Below are positions 8,480 to 17,521 of a stretch of 64,000 bases of DNA, in pieces. The stretch is from Trebonia sp963777905 (GTDB lineage: Bacteria; Actinomycetota; Actinomycetes; Streptosporangiales; Streptosporangiaceae). The stretch lies in contig CAVZSM010000009.1 in assembly GCA_963777905.1 (NCBI GenBank), forward strand, positions 186,001 through 250,000, given 5' to 3'. The position numbers and the translations under genes were made by a program. The notes under the pieces were generated by a model. It was not told the DNA's origin and searched no databases. It worked only from the letters and a program-made list of their open reading frames with translations. Position 1 is the stretch's first letter, and every line of letters starts with the position of its first letter.

Positions 8480-10045
8480 TCAGGCCGAGCTGGCAGTCGC
8501 CTTCCCAAGAAGGCCGTGGTTACGCAGCCAGGTTATGAAACTTTCCCGACTAGTGAAGGCAAGTCCCGCCGCGAGGCAGATCGCGGGAACCGCGGCCAGG
8601 GCGTAGCGGTAGCTGAAACCCGCGGTCATTGGCGGCAGCACGAGCAGCGCTACCCCGGCCAGCCAGGGCAGCAGGCCGAGGCCGCCCCAGCCGGTGCCGG
8701 GCACGCGCGTCCTGCGGCGGATGCCGAGCACCACGCCGACGGCGCCAGCCACCACGAACAGCAGCAGGAACGTCCCTGGCAGGTACACGACCCGCTGGTA
8801 GAGCCGCAGGAACAAGCTCCACGGCTGGACCACCGACGGCTGCCCGTAGCTCGCGCCGCCGAAGTCCCGCGCGGCCGCGGCGTTGGTGCTGCTGCCGGTC
8901 ACCCAGCCAGGCAACGGCGTTATGTAGGCTTCCGGCTCGAAACGGAACTTGGTGCCCGAGCCCTCCAGGTTCCCGATGGCGTTGGTCTCGTTCACCCGCG
9001 TCCAGCCGAACGTGGTCAGCGTGTCTTTGGCCACCGCCCGCGCGTAGTCGAGCGGCTGGGCGAGGATGGCGCGCTCCGCGAACCGCATGGTCAGCGACTC
9101 GATCTTGGGGGTGAAACGGTTGACGTTGTTGGTGCCGGTCAGTTGTGCGAGCGGGGTCTTGTTCGACCAGAGGTATTCCTGCGAGTTGGGGCGCCTCGAC
9201 GGCGGCCTCGAGTCGCAGAGCACCCGCAGATCGGCCGGCGGCTTCATCACCGCGCAGTTGGAGAAGCTGCTCACCCGGCTGTACAGGAACGTGCCCGTCG
9301 ACTCGTCCAGCGCGTACTGCCCGGTGTGGATGTGGAACCAGAACATGTAGCCCGCGATCGGCACCACGCCCGCGACCGCGGTGGCGGCGATGCGGCGCCA
9401 GCCCATGCGGCGCGCCAGCATGCAGATCAGCACGATGACGAGCAGCGGCTCGCCCACCGTCCGGACGGTCGCCGCGTACCCGATCGCCAGGCCGGCCAGC
9501 ACGGCGACGGCCATTGGCGGCCGGTCCCACCAGCACAACAGCACGAGCGCCGCGGTGATCAGCGTGTAGAAGAGCACGTCGGCGGCGATCATGTGCTCGA
9601 GCTGCAGCTCGAACACGTCGAAGAGCACCGGCAGGGCCGCGATCGTCGCGCCCCACCACGGCAGCCCCCGGTGGCGGAGCACGGCGTAGATGCCGGTGCC
9701 CATGGCCAGCCCCATCACGGCCTGCAGGCCGGTGACCAGCGCCAGGCTGTGGAACGGAAGCAGCGCGTACAAGAAGAACGGATACCCGTTCGATCGCACG
9801 ATGTCCGGCGTCTTCGTGACCGCGTCGGTCATGTAGTTGTAGGAGTCGTTGAAGAACATCGCCGGCGGGTAGCCGAGCATGACCACGACCCGCAGCGCCA
9901 CGGCGACGGCCAGCACGATCACGAAGGGCCGGTGGGCGCGGATCAGCCGCCCCAGCCAGGCGGCAACCGCCCTGGCGCCACGGGCGCCCGCGGCCTGCGC
10001 GGCGTCTTCCGCCGCCGGCTGGGCGACGCGGTCGTTTACATGCAT
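8480..10045 (-). CDS. GT-C fold membrane glycosyltransferase (ArnT/GT39-like)
   Basis: 521-residue polytopic protein with about ten membrane spans. The first periplasmic loop after helix 1 carries an acidic motif (FFNDSYNYMTDA near residue 65), as in lipid-linked sugar transferases of the PMT/ArnT type, and an extracytoplasmic domain with several Cys follows mid-protein (NCAVMKPP...VLCDSR). Such enzymes transfer sugars from polyprenyl-phosphate donors to wall or protein acceptors; donor and acceptor are unknown. No Shine-Dalgarno precedes ATG 10045, but TAAAGT lies 8-13 bases upstream, compatible with a leaderless or near-leaderless transcript. Confidence 0.7.
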   Translation of the reverse strand: MHVNDRVAQPAAEDAAQAAGARGARAVAAWLGRLIRAHRPFVIVLAVAVALRVVVMLGYPPAMFFNDSYNYMTDAVTKTPDIVRSNGYPFFLYALLPFHSLALVTGLQAVMGLAMGTGIYAVLRHRGLPWWGATIAALPVLFDVFELQLEHMIAADVLFYTLITAALVLLCWWDRPPMAVAVLAGLAIGYAATVRTVGEPLLVIVLICMLARRMGWRRIAATAVAGVVPIAGYMFWFHIHTGQYALDESTGTFLYSRVSSFSNCAVMKPPADLRVLCDSRPPSRRPNSQEYLWSNKTPLAQLTGTNNVNRFTPKIESLTMRFAERAILAQPLDYARAVAKDTLTTFGWTRVNETNAIGNLEGSGTKFRFEPEAYITPLPGWVTGSSTNAAAARDFGGASYGQPSVVQPWSLFLRLYQRVVYLPGTFLLLFVVAGAVGVVLGIRRRTRVPGTGWGGLGLLPWLAGVALLVLPPMTAGFSYRYALAAVPAICLAAGLAFTSRESFITWLRNHGLLGKATASSA

Positions 10046-10107
10046 CGCACTGACTTTACAAGAACTGGCTTAGGTAGCCGCGGGTTACTGCCCCAGTGCG
10101 ACGTGAT

Positions 10108-10548
10108 TTACCTGCGGCGCCCAAACGAAAGCAGCGCGATCGTCATAATCAGCACCACCGTGGGGGCGACGACGTCGTGCGCGCTCCTGCTGGCGAGGGC
10201 GAGCACCAGCCAGAGCGTCACGATCGGGAGGAACGCGATCGCGCGCGGCCTGTGCCTGACCGGCGGGACCGTCCCGTTGCTCCGCTCGGGATGCGAGGGC
10301 AGTGCGGTGGAGGACAGGGCGGCGGAGGGCAGCCGACGGCCGGGGACGTCGGAGCCGAGCACGGGCTGGGACGGCAGGTCCTCGGTCAGCCTCCGCAGCT
10401 CACCCCAGGTCTTGCTGGCATAGGCGGCGGAGGTCCGCTCGTCGAACTCCTCCAGGGTCAGCCTGCCCGCGGTGTAGGCGTCTCTGAGCGTGGCCACGAC
10501 TACTTCCCGATCCACATCTGACGCTCGGATCGTATGGTCGCTCGCCAT
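10108..10548 (-). CDS. DUF1707 domain protein
   Basis: 146 residues. The N-terminal 60 residues (IRASDVDREVVV..LRDAYTAGRLTLEEFDERTSAAYAS) are a textbook DUF1707/SHOCT-like domain common in actinobacterial membrane proteins. A Pro/Ser-rich linker and two C-terminal hydrophobic helices (AIAFLPIVTLWLVLALAS and VVLIMTIALLSFG) follow. AGGGGGG lies upstream of ATG 10548. Role unknown; the domain may bind ligands or peptides at the membrane. Diverges from the TrkA-like gene across an AT-rich gap. Confidence 0.85.
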   Translation of the reverse strand: MASDHTIRASDVDREVVVATLRDAYTAGRLTLEEFDERTSAAYASKTWGELRRLTEDLPSQPVLGSDVPGRRLPSAALSSTALPSHPERSNGTVPPVRHRPRAIAFLPIVTLWLVLALASRSAHDVVAPTVVLIMTIALLSFGRRR

Positions 10549-10593
10549 CGCCGGACCCCCCTTGATAATTTAAGAATACAGGGTCACTTTCAT

Positions 10594-10608
10594 TATGATC
10601 TGCCCATG
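10594..10608 (+). promoter_or_regulatory. -10 box of a probable leaderless promoter
   Basis: TATGAT at 10594-10599 ends exactly seven bases before ATG 10606, so a transcript would begin at the A of the start codon. No Shine-Dalgarno precedes this ATG. The sequence lies in the AT-rich gap between the divergent DUF1707 and TrkA-like genes. No good -35 box was seen. Confidence 0.5.
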
Positions 10609-12456
10609 CCCGTGCTCCCTATGACCGGGAACCACTTCATTGTCTGCGGGGACGGCTCGCTCGCCTACCGCATCGCCTCAGAACTGACATCCCGCTACGA
10701 CGAGGTCGTCGTCGTCGTCCTGCCGGACCCGGCCAAGAACTACGGGCCGCAGATCACCGCGCTCGCCGGCGTCACCGTGCTCAGCCATGCCGCGCTGACC
10801 AGCGACGCCTTCGTCGAGGCGGGCATCGCGACGGCACGCGGCCTGGCCCTGGTGGGCTCCGACGATCTCGTCAACTTCCACGCCGCGCTGCGCGCCGACG
10901 AGCTCAACCCGGGGCTGCGCATCGTCGTCGCCGCGTTCAACCGGCGGCTCGGCCAGCACATCCGCGGATTCTTCCGCGACTGCACCGTGCTGTCGAGCAG
11001 CGAGACGGCCGCGCCGTCGTTCGTGTCCGCCGCGCTCGGCTCGCCCACCCCGAGCCACGTCCGGGTCTCCGGGCGCACCCTGTACGTGGCGCGTTACGCC
11101 GACGTGCCGGCGGGCCACGCGGTCTGCGGGCTCGAGGTGCCCGACGACCCGGCGGGCACCACCCAGCTGATACCGCCGGACGAACTGCCACCGGTGTCGC
11201 CGGACAGTGCTTCGTCGGGCGGCCTCGTCCTCGCTGTCGCTGACGGCACGCCGCGCGATCCGCTGACCAGGCGGCGGCATCCCGTGCGCGCGTCAGCCGA
11301 CATGCTGTGGCGGCTCGCGTGGAACAAGTTCGTGCTGGTCTTCGCCATCCTGCTGGCGGCCGTCATCGCGGGCTTCTGCCTGCTCGTCGCCCGTTACCCG
11401 GTGAGCAACGCGGTCTACCTGACCGTGATGGACATGACCGGCTCCGCGCTCACCAACCCCAAGCTCGGCGGCCCTGAGAAGATCTCGCAGGTGGTCCTCA
11501 CCGTCGACGGCATGGCGCTGATCCCGCTCGTGACCGCGATCATCGTCGGCGCCCGGCTGACCGGGAAGATCCGCGGCGAGCCGCGGCCGCGCGGCGGTCA
11601 CATCATCGTCGTCGGCCTCGGCAACGTCGGCACCCGCGTGGTCGGCGAGCTGCACGACCTGGGCTACGACGTCACCTGCATCGACAGGGACCCAGAAGCC
11701 AGGGGCGTCGCGCTGGCGCGCAGGCTCAGCCTCCCGATGGTGATCGGCGAGGCTTACCTGGAAGAGAAGCTGCAGGCGGCGGGGCTGGAGACCGCCACCG
11801 CACTCGTCTCTGTGACGAGCAACGACATGGTCAACCTGGAGACCGCGCTGCAGGCGCGGGCGATGCGCGAAGACCTGCGCCTGGTGCTGCGCCTCGGCGA
11901 CGACGACCTCGCCCAGCGGGTACAGAAGACGCTGGGCAACGTCATCTCGCGCAGCGTCTCCTACATGGCGGCGCCGGCCTTCGCCGCCGCGCTGCTGGAG
12001 CATCTGGTGCTGCGCACGATCGCGGTGGGACGGCACGTCCTGCTGATCGCGGACGTCCGGGTGGAAGCCGGCTCGGACATCGCGGGGCGGGCGCTGGCCG
12101 AGCTCGAGGGAGACCGGCTGGCGCGCGTGCTGGCGCTGCAGGTACGCGGCGCGCAGCGGTTCCACTGGTCGCCGCACCACGGCCACCTGCTCGCGGCGGG
12201 CGACCGGGTGATCGTGCTCGCCACGCGGGCCGGGCTGACCCGCTTCCTCACTGGAAGCGCAATTATCGGGTTATTTCGCTCGCGTGGGGTATCGCGAGAT
12301 GGGTTACGGGCGCGTTACGCTATTAGCAGAACTTTCCACCTGGTCCCTGTGGGCCAGGAGGGAAGAAAACAGATATGCACCCGGTCGAAGGCGGCGGGAG
12401 CAGGCCACCGTGACCGGGGGCGGCCCCAACATCGGAGGCAACATGAGTGTCAGTGA
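10606..12456 (+). CDS. Double TrkA-N (RCK-like) NAD-binding membrane protein
   Basis: 616 residues from ATG 10606. Two Rossmann modules are visible: FIVCGDGSLAYRIASEL near residue 11 and HIIVVGLGNVGTRVVGEL near residue 333. Between them two hydrophobic helices flank a loop reading TVMDMTGSAL where a potassium channel would have TVGYG, so the selectivity filter is absent. It resembles CASTOR/POLLUX-like or degenerate channel proteins; ligand-gated ion transport is plausible but unproven. The last 65 residues (after about 12260) are Arg/Gly-rich, lie over the leader of the next gene and overlap its start by 14 bases, so the natural stop may have been lost. Confidence 0.72.
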   Translation: MPVLPMTGNHFIVCGDGSLAYRIASELTSRYDEVVVVVLPDPAKNYGPQITALAGVTVLSHAALTSDAFVEAGIATARGLALVGSDDLVNFHAALRADELNPGLRIVVAAFNRRLGQHIRGFFRDCTVLSSSETAAPSFVSAALGSPTPSHVRVSGRTLYVARYADVPAGHAVCGLEVPDDPAGTTQLIPPDELPPVSPDSASSGGLVLAVADGTPRDPLTRRRHPVRASADMLWRLAWNKFVLVFAILLAAVIAGFCLLVARYPVSNAVYLTVMDMTGSALTNPKLGGPEKISQVVLTVDGMALIPLVTAIIVGARLTGKIRGEPRPRGGHIIVVGLGNVGTRVVGELHDLGYDVTCIDRDPEARGVALARRLSLPMVIGEAYLEEKLQAAGLETATALVSVTSNDMVNLETALQARAMREDLRLVLRLGDDDLAQRVQKTLGNVISRSVSYMAAPAFAAALLEHLVLRTIAVGRHVLLIADVRVEAGSDIAGRALAELEGDRLARVLALQVRGAQRFHWSPHHGHLLAAGDRVIVLATRAGLTRFLTGSAIIGLFRSRGVSRDGLRARYAISRTFHLVPVGQEGRKQICTRSKAAGAGHRDRGRPQHRRQHECQ

Positions 12457-13078
12457 AGACCGCACGGTAGCACCTGCTATCGCGGCCAGTCCCATCGCCG
12501 ACCCGGCACCGCTCGGGCTGGCCGCGTTCGCGCTCACCACGTTCCTGCTTTCCGCCTCTAACGCCCACTGGATGAACGGAAACGCCACCGGCAACGCCTG
12601 GCTCGGGTACGCCTTCGCCTACGGCGGACTCGCCCAGCTGCTGGCTGGCATGTGGGAGTTCCGCAACAGGAATGTGTTCGGCGCGACGGCGTTCGCCACA
12701 TACGGCGGCTTCTGGATCGGCCTCGGCCTGTGGGTCCTGCTCGTCGCGGATAGAACCCGCCCCGCCGTCGCCGCGGGAACGGCGTTCCTCAACCACGACC
12801 TTGGCTGGATCCTGCTCGCTTTCGCCATCTTCAACACGTACATGCTGCTCTTCAGCGCGCAGGTGAGCATGGCGGTCTTCGCCGTGTTCCTGACGCTTGA
12901 GCTGACCGAGATCATCCTGGCCATCGGGTTCTTCACCAACAGCCCTGGCACGGTCCAGTTCGGCGGTTACGTGGGTCTCGTCACGGCGCTGTGCGCCTGG
13001 TACGCTTCGGCGGCCGGCGTCTCCAACGGCATGGCCGGCCGGATCAGGCTCCCCGTCGGCAGGCCGCTGCTGGCCTAA
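12443..13078 (+). CDS. GPR1/FUN34/YaaH (SatP-like) acetate/succinate transporter
   Basis: 211-residue six-helix membrane protein. The N-terminal signature ADPAPLGLAAFALTTF corresponds to the NPAPLGL motif of the acetate uptake family, and FGATAFATYGGFWIGL is the second family block. These channels or symporters move acetate and succinate. ATG 12443 is chosen because GGAGG lies four bases upstream; a longer frame begins at 12284 but lacks a ribosome site. A solute:proton mechanism is inferred from the family. Confidence 0.85.
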   Translation: MSVSEDRTVAPAIAASPIADPAPLGLAAFALTTFLLSASNAHWMNGNATGNAWLGYAFAYGGLAQLLAGMWEFRNRNVFGATAFATYGGFWIGLGLWVLLVADRTRPAVAAGTAFLNHDLGWILLAFAIFNTYMLLFSAQVSMAVFAVFLTLELTEIILAIGFFTNSPGTVQFGGYVGLVTALCAWYASAAGVSNGMAGRIRLPVGRPLLA

Positions 13079-13218
13079 CCGGCCCGCTCCGGCTTACCGT
13101 TGGCGAGCCGCTGATCTCCGGGTCCTGATCCAAGTCGGGTCCTTCGCCCAGCAATCGCCGCCGGGTACGGTTACGCTCAGCCGTGACCGTACCCGGCGCG
13201 CGAGAGGAGGACCGGAGA

Positions 13219-13959
13219 ATGCACCTGCAGGACGGGCCGCAGCTCGACCTGCCTGCCCAGGTGGCCAAGGTGAAACAGAAGGCACGGCCGTGGAAGGCCA
13301 TCATCGCGCTCATCCTCGCGATCGCCGCGGCGGTCGTATCGAGGTGGGCCCATCGCTACTTCCATGATTATTTCCAGTCCAGCAACATCCAGTACCAGGT
13401 CATCGCCGCAGGCTGCGCCGCGGCGTTCTGCGTATTCGCCAGCGTGGCCACCTACGGGCTTTCCGGGAAGGCCCGCTCGGTACTCGAACTGCGGGTCGGC
13501 ACCGCGCACGCCGCGGTCGTCAGGTACTTCCTGCTACTGATCGGCGGATTCACGACGCTGGTCGTCACGCTCGTGCTGTTTGACGTCCCGGTCAGCCAGC
13601 TCATCCTCGGCGGGGCGCTGACCAGCGTGTTCGTCGGGATCGCCGCGCAGCAGGCGCTGAGCAACGTGTTCGCCGGCATGGTGCTGCTGCTCGCCCGCCC
13701 GTTCCGGGTCGGCGACGCGATCCGGCTGCGGGCCGGAGCGCTCGGCGGCGGCGGCGAGATCGACGGGACGGTCACCGAGATCGGCATCACCTACGTGCGG
13801 CTCGACACCGGCGCCAGCATCATGGCCGTGCCCAACTCGCAGGTGCTGAACGCCGTGGTGGGACCGCAGCCGCAGCCGCAGCCGCTGGCGGCCGTTCCGG
13901 TCAGCCCGCCAGGGGACGACCAGCCGAACCCCCCGGGACGGAGAGCACTGCCCGGCTAA
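13219..13959 (+). CDS. Small-conductance mechanosensitive channel family protein
   Basis: 246 residues with three N-terminal hydrophobic helices and then the MscS pore helix and beta domain: GGALTSVFVGIAAQQALSNVFAGMVLL followed by RPFRVGDAIRL and VTEIGITYVRL. MscS channels open under membrane tension to release solutes. It is a short version with a Pro-rich tail instead of the alpha/beta C-domain. Start ATG 13219 is supported by GGAGGA upstream; a GTG/ACG-rich extension from 13183 is less likely. Its 3' end collides with the opposite methyltransferase frame. Confidence 0.85.
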   Translation: MHLQDGPQLDLPAQVAKVKQKARPWKAIIALILAIAAAVVSRWAHRYFHDYFQSSNIQYQVIAAGCAAAFCVFASVATYGLSGKARSVLELRVGTAHAAVVRYFLLLIGGFTTLVVTLVLFDVPVSQLILGGALTSVFVGIAAQQALSNVFAGMVLLLARPFRVGDAIRLRAGALGGGGEIDGTVTEIGITYVRLDTGASIMAVPNSQVLNAVVGPQPQPQPLAAVPVSPPGDDQPNPPGRRALPG

Positions 13960-15033
13960 CTGCTTCTTGACCACGTACAGGGACAGCCCTGGGATGCGCA
14001 GCACGCGGACGCGGCGCGGGGTACCGAAGCCTGCTTCGCGGAGCCAGCCGCGCAGCTGCGCGGGGGTGTGCACCTGCGAGCCCGAGCTGAGGTAGACGAA
14101 CAGGCCGAGGAAGTTCGCCGCCGCTGAGGCCCGACGGGCCGGGTCGGCGAAGGCGTCCATCACCGCCAGCGTGCCGCCTGGCGCCAGTGCCTCGCGGGCC
14201 TTGCCGAACAGGGCGGGGATCTGGTCCGGGCTCAGGTGGTGCACGAGGTTGAAGCAGAGCACCGCGTCGTAGCCACTGCCCAGGTCACCGGAGCCCAGGT
14301 CACCGGAGCCCAGGTCACCGCCGGTCGCGTCGCCGTCCCTGAACCGCACCCGGTCGGCCATCCCGGCCGCGGCGACGATCTCGCGGCCGACCGCCGCGCT
14401 GCCCGGCAGGTCGAGCACGGTCGCGGTCAGCCCCGGGTGGCGGCGGCACAGCGCCGCGGAGTACAGGCCGTGGCCGCCGCCGATGTCGAGCAGCTGCCGC
14501 GCGCCTGACGGCAGCCGCAGCTTCCTGGCCACCTCCGCGGCGCTCAGCCTGGCGAGCTCGCGCTGGCCGCGGATGTAGCGTTCCCAGTACGGGTCGTCTG
14601 GCGGCGCGCCGTGCGACGCGGTCCCCGCGGGGCGGCGGCCGCGGGTGACTTCGCCGAGTTCGGCCCACCAGTTCCAGTAGTCCGCGGTTCCCGCGACGTA
14701 TTCCGCGACCGACAGCCCGGACGCCGGGTCGAGCCAGCGCCGGGAGCGGCGGCTGAGCTGGTAGCGCCCGGCCCGGGCGGTGACGTGGCCCGACGAGCGC
14801 AGGCAGTCGAGCAGCAGCCTGGTGGGCAACGGGTCAAGGTCGAGATCGGCGGCCAGCTCCGCCGCCGTGGCGGGGTTTTGCGCCAGCCGGGCCGTGATCC
14901 CGGAGCGCACGGCGGCGACGAGGATCCCGGACAGCCCCATGCCGCCCCAGGCCTCGGCGGCGGGGGTGGGCACGACGCCGGCGAGCAGGGCCAGCCATTC
15001 GGCCGGGTTGGCACCGCGCAATGCAAGCCTCAC
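13960..15033 (-). CDS. SAM-dependent O-methyltransferase (HIOMT-like); no stop at expected end
   Basis: About 358 conserved residues from GTG 15033. An N-terminal winged-helix dimerisation region (LDLDPLPTRLLLDCLRSSG) is followed by the SAM motif LLDIGGGHGLYSAAL near residue 185, then DGDATG, VLCFNLVHHLSPDQI and the C-terminal GTPRRVRVLRIPGLSLYVVKK strand. This is the acetylserotonin/plant-type O-methyltransferase fold. A GSGDL insert is triplicated mid-domain. The frame does not stop at KK but runs on antisense through mscS to 13534. It diverges from the prenyltransferase/PKS operon and probably methylates its product. Confidence 0.78.
14278..14322. repeat. Three copies of a 15-bp unit inside the methyltransferase gene
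   Basis: GCCCAGGTCACCGGA occurs three times in tandem (14278, 14293, 14308; last copy ends GCC). On the coding strand it encodes repeated GSGDL between the SAM motif and the VLCFNLVHH strand. An in-frame expansion of this type is tolerated in a surface loop. Confidence 0.85.
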
Positions 15034-15079
15034 ACTGCAAAGGTAGGCGCTGCGAGCCGACAGACCGGGGGTTTCTGCC

Positions 15080-15907
15080 ATGAACCGCGTGCGGGCACTG
15101 ATCATTGCCAGCCACCCGGGTCCGTCACTCGCCATCACGGCCATGGCGACCCTGCTGGCGGCGGAGGCGGCGCCGCACGGCATCGGCCCCGTGCTGACGG
15201 CGCCCGCCATGCTGGCGGGCCAGCTGTCGGTCGGCTGGTCCAACGACGCCTGCGACGCGGGCCGCGACGCCGCGGCGGGCCGGACGGACAAGCCGATCGC
15301 CGCCGGTGCGATCAGCGTGCGGGCGGTGTGGATCGCGGCCTTCGTCTCGCTGCTGGCCGGGCTCGCGATGGCGCTGGCCATCAGCGTGCCTACCCTGCTC
15401 ATCCTGATCGTGGTCATCGGGGCCGCGTGGGCGTACAACCTCGGCCTCAAATCCACGGCCTGGTCCGGGCTCATGTACGTGGCCGGGTTCGGCCCGATTC
15501 CCGCGTACGCGGCGAGCACGCTGCCTGGTCATCCCGCGCCGCGCTGGTCTGTGACGGCGGCGGCGGCGCTGGTCGGCCTCGGCGCGCACTTCGCCAACGT
15601 GCTCCCCGACCTGACTGGCGACCAGGCCACCGGCGTCAAGGGCCTGCCGCAGCAGGTGGCCGCCCGGTGGGGGCCCGGCGCGGTGCGGGCCGCCGCGCTG
15701 GTGCTGCTGCTGGCGGCGTCCGTGCTGCTGGTGCTGGCGGCCAGCGACGCCAGGCGATGGGTCGCCATTGCCGGGCTCGTCGCCGCGGCCGTGCTCGGCG
15801 TGATCGGCGCCCGGGGCTCCGGGCGGGTCCCGTTCTATGCCGCGCTCGGCATCGCGGCCGTCGACGTGGTGCTGTTCGCCGCGGGCGGGGAAGCCCTGAC
15901 GTCATGA
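15080..15907 (+). CDS. UbiA-family prenyltransferase
   Basis: 275-residue membrane enzyme that attaches a polyprenyl chain to an aromatic or other nucleophilic acceptor. Both Asp-rich diphosphate-binding motifs are intact: NDACDAGRD at residues 55-63 and DLTGD at 177-181. Eight to nine hydrophobic helices follow the family pattern. ATG 15080 lies 46 bases from the divergent methyltransferase start. The stop overlaps the start of the type III PKS gene (ATGA), so the two are translationally coupled and likely act on the same pathway. Substrate unknown. Confidence 0.88.
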   Translation: MNRVRALIIASHPGPSLAITAMATLLAAEAAPHGIGPVLTAPAMLAGQLSVGWSNDACDAGRDAAAGRTDKPIAAGAISVRAVWIAAFVSLLAGLAMALAISVPTLLILIVVIGAAWAYNLGLKSTAWSGLMYVAGFGPIPAYAASTLPGHPAPRWSVTAAAALVGLGAHFANVLPDLTGDQATGVKGLPQQVAARWGPGAVRAAALVLLLAASVLLVLAASDARRWVAIAGLVAAAVLGVIGARGSGRVPFYAALGIAAVDVVLFAAGGEALTS

Positions 15908-16968
15908 CCAGGATCGTCGCCGTGCGGTCCGCCTTCCCGGCCCACCGCTACCCGCAGCCGGACTTCACCAGGACGGTCGCCGAACTAGGCGGCCTCGGCC
16001 CGGCGCAGCGCGCCCTGCTCGAACGGCTGCATGGCAACGCGGGCGTGGACACCCGGCACATCGTCTTGCCGCTGCCGGACTACGGGACCCTGCGCGGGAT
16101 CGTGGCCACCAACGACCGCTACATCGAGGAGGCTCTCGACCTCGGCGAGCGCGCGCTGCGCGGCGCGCTCGAGTCGGCCGGGCTGACGCCCAACGACGTG
16201 GACCTGCTGATCGTCACGTCGGTGACCGGGGTGGCCGTGCCATCGCTCGACGCCAGGCTCATCCCGCGCCTCGGGCTCCGGGCGGACGTGAAGCGGCTGC
16301 CGATCTTCGGCCTCGGATGCGTGGCCGGGGCGGCCGGGCTGGGCAGGCTGCACGACTACCTGCTCGGCTGGCCGGGGCACACCGCGGCGCTGCTGGCGGT
16401 CGAGCTGTGCTCGCTCAACTGGCCCGCCACGGACATGACGACGGCGGATCTCGTGGTCAGCGGGCTGTTCGGCGACGGGGCGGCGGCCCTGGTGGCGACC
16501 GGCGAACGGGCCGTTGGCGGGCGGCGCGCTGGCGGGCCGCGGGTGATCGCGTCGCGCAGTGAGGTGTACCCCGACAGCGGGGACACGCTGGGCTGGCGGC
16601 TTGGCTCCGACGGCTTCAGGATCGTGCTGACGGCGGAGCTCGCGGACGTGGTGGAGCAGCGGCTGGCGGGGAGCGTGACCTCGTTCCTGGCCGCCCACGG
16701 GCTGACCGCGGACGACGTCAAGAGCTGGGTGTGCCATCCCGGCGGGCCCAGGGTGATCGACGCCGTGCAGAAGAGCCTCGAGCTGCCCGACAGCGCGGTC
16801 GAGGCGAGCCGCCGATCGCTCGCGGAAGCCGGCAACATGTCCTCGGCGTCGGTGCTGCACATCCTGGAGCAGGTCGCCGCCAACGGCCGACCGCCACCGG
16901 GGTCAGCTGGCCTGATGATCGGGCTTGGGCCGGGAGTCAGCGCGGAACTGGTATTGCTGCGATGGTGA
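15904..16968 (+). CDS. Type III polyketide synthase (chalcone/stilbene synthase family)
   Basis: 354 residues. The catalytic triad is complete: C139 in FGLGCVAGAAGL, H278 in WVCHPGGP and N311 in AEAGNMSSASVL, with the C-terminal GLGPGVSAELVLL motif. Such enzymes extend acyl-CoA starters with malonyl-CoA and cyclise them to resorcinols, pyrones or chalcone-like rings. Start ATG overlaps the UbiA stop. Gene order with a downstream ICMT-like methyltransferase and a flavoprotein matches the srsABC phenolic-lipid operon of Streptomyces griseus, so an alkylresorcinol or alkylpyrone product is inferred. Confidence 0.93.
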   Translation: MTRIVAVRSAFPAHRYPQPDFTRTVAELGGLGPAQRALLERLHGNAGVDTRHIVLPLPDYGTLRGIVATNDRYIEEALDLGERALRGALESAGLTPNDVDLLIVTSVTGVAVPSLDARLIPRLGLRADVKRLPIFGLGCVAGAAGLGRLHDYLLGWPGHTAALLAVELCSLNWPATDMTTADLVVSGLFGDGAAALVATGERAVGGRRAGGPRVIASRSEVYPDSGDTLGWRLGSDGFRIVLTAELADVVEQRLAGSVTSFLAAHGLTADDVKSWVCHPGGPRVIDAVQKSLELPDSAVEASRRSLAEAGNMSSASVLHILEQVAANGRPPPGSAGLMIGLGPGVSAELVLLRW

Positions 16969-16972
16969 GCTA

Positions 16973-17500
16973 GTGGACGTTTACTGGGGTCTGCTCGCCG
17001 TCATCGCCGTCGAGCGGGTGGCGGAACTCGTCGTGTCACAGCGGCATGCCGCCGCGAGCCTGCGCAACGGCGCCGTCGAGTACGGCCGGGGGCACTTCCC
17101 CGTCATGGTGGCGCTGCACGTCGCGCTGCTGGCCGGCTGCGTGGCCGAGCCGCTCTTGCTGCACCGCACGTTCATCCCCGCGCTCGGCTATCCGATGCTC
17201 GCGGTCGTGGTGGCGGCGAACGCGCTGCGCTGGTGGTGCATTGTCACGCTGGGCCCGCGGTGGACGGCGCGGGTGATCGTGATCCCCGGGCTGCCGCTGG
17301 TCAGGTCGGGGCCGTACCGGTGGTTCGCGCACCCGAACTACGTCGCCGTCGTCATCGAGGGTGCCGCGCTGCCGCTCGTCGGTTCGGCCTGGATCACCGC
17401 GTGCACGTTCACCGTGCTGAACGCGGCGCTGCTCACGGTGCGGCTGCGCTGCGAGACCCGCGCGCTCGCCGCGGCGCAGCTCTCGCCGGTGCCGCGATGA
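16973..17500 (+). CDS. Isoprenylcysteine carboxyl methyltransferase-like (SrsB-type) protein
   Basis: 175 residues from GTG 16973, four bases after the PKS stop. Four to five membrane helices and the ICMT signature GPYRWFAHPNY at residues 113-123 with the downstream R-x-x-x-E (RCETRAL) are visible. In phenolic-lipid operons these membrane methyltransferases O-methylate the ring made by the type III PKS (SrsB activity). An earlier in-frame start at 16925 would overlap the PKS gene by 44 bases and is less likely. Confidence 0.82.
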   Translation: MDVYWGLLAVIAVERVAELVVSQRHAAASLRNGAVEYGRGHFPVMVALHVALLAGCVAEPLLLHRTFIPALGYPMLAVVVAANALRWWCIVTLGPRWTARVIVIPGLPLVRSGPYRWFAHPNYVAVVIEGAALPLVGSAWITACTFTVLNAALLTVRLRCETRALAAAQLSPVPR

Positions 17501-17521
17501 CAGGTGCCGCCGACGGAGGCC

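Noticed and set aside
8516..10423. Plus-strand 635-codon open frame
   Set aside because: Antisense shadow of the membrane glycosyltransferase, with no recognisable domain and biased composition.
14611..15903. N-terminal extension of the type III PKS frame (785 codons in total)
   Set aside because: It crosses the methyltransferase and UbiA genes in the wrong frame. The PKS fold begins at ATG 15904, coupled to the UbiA stop.
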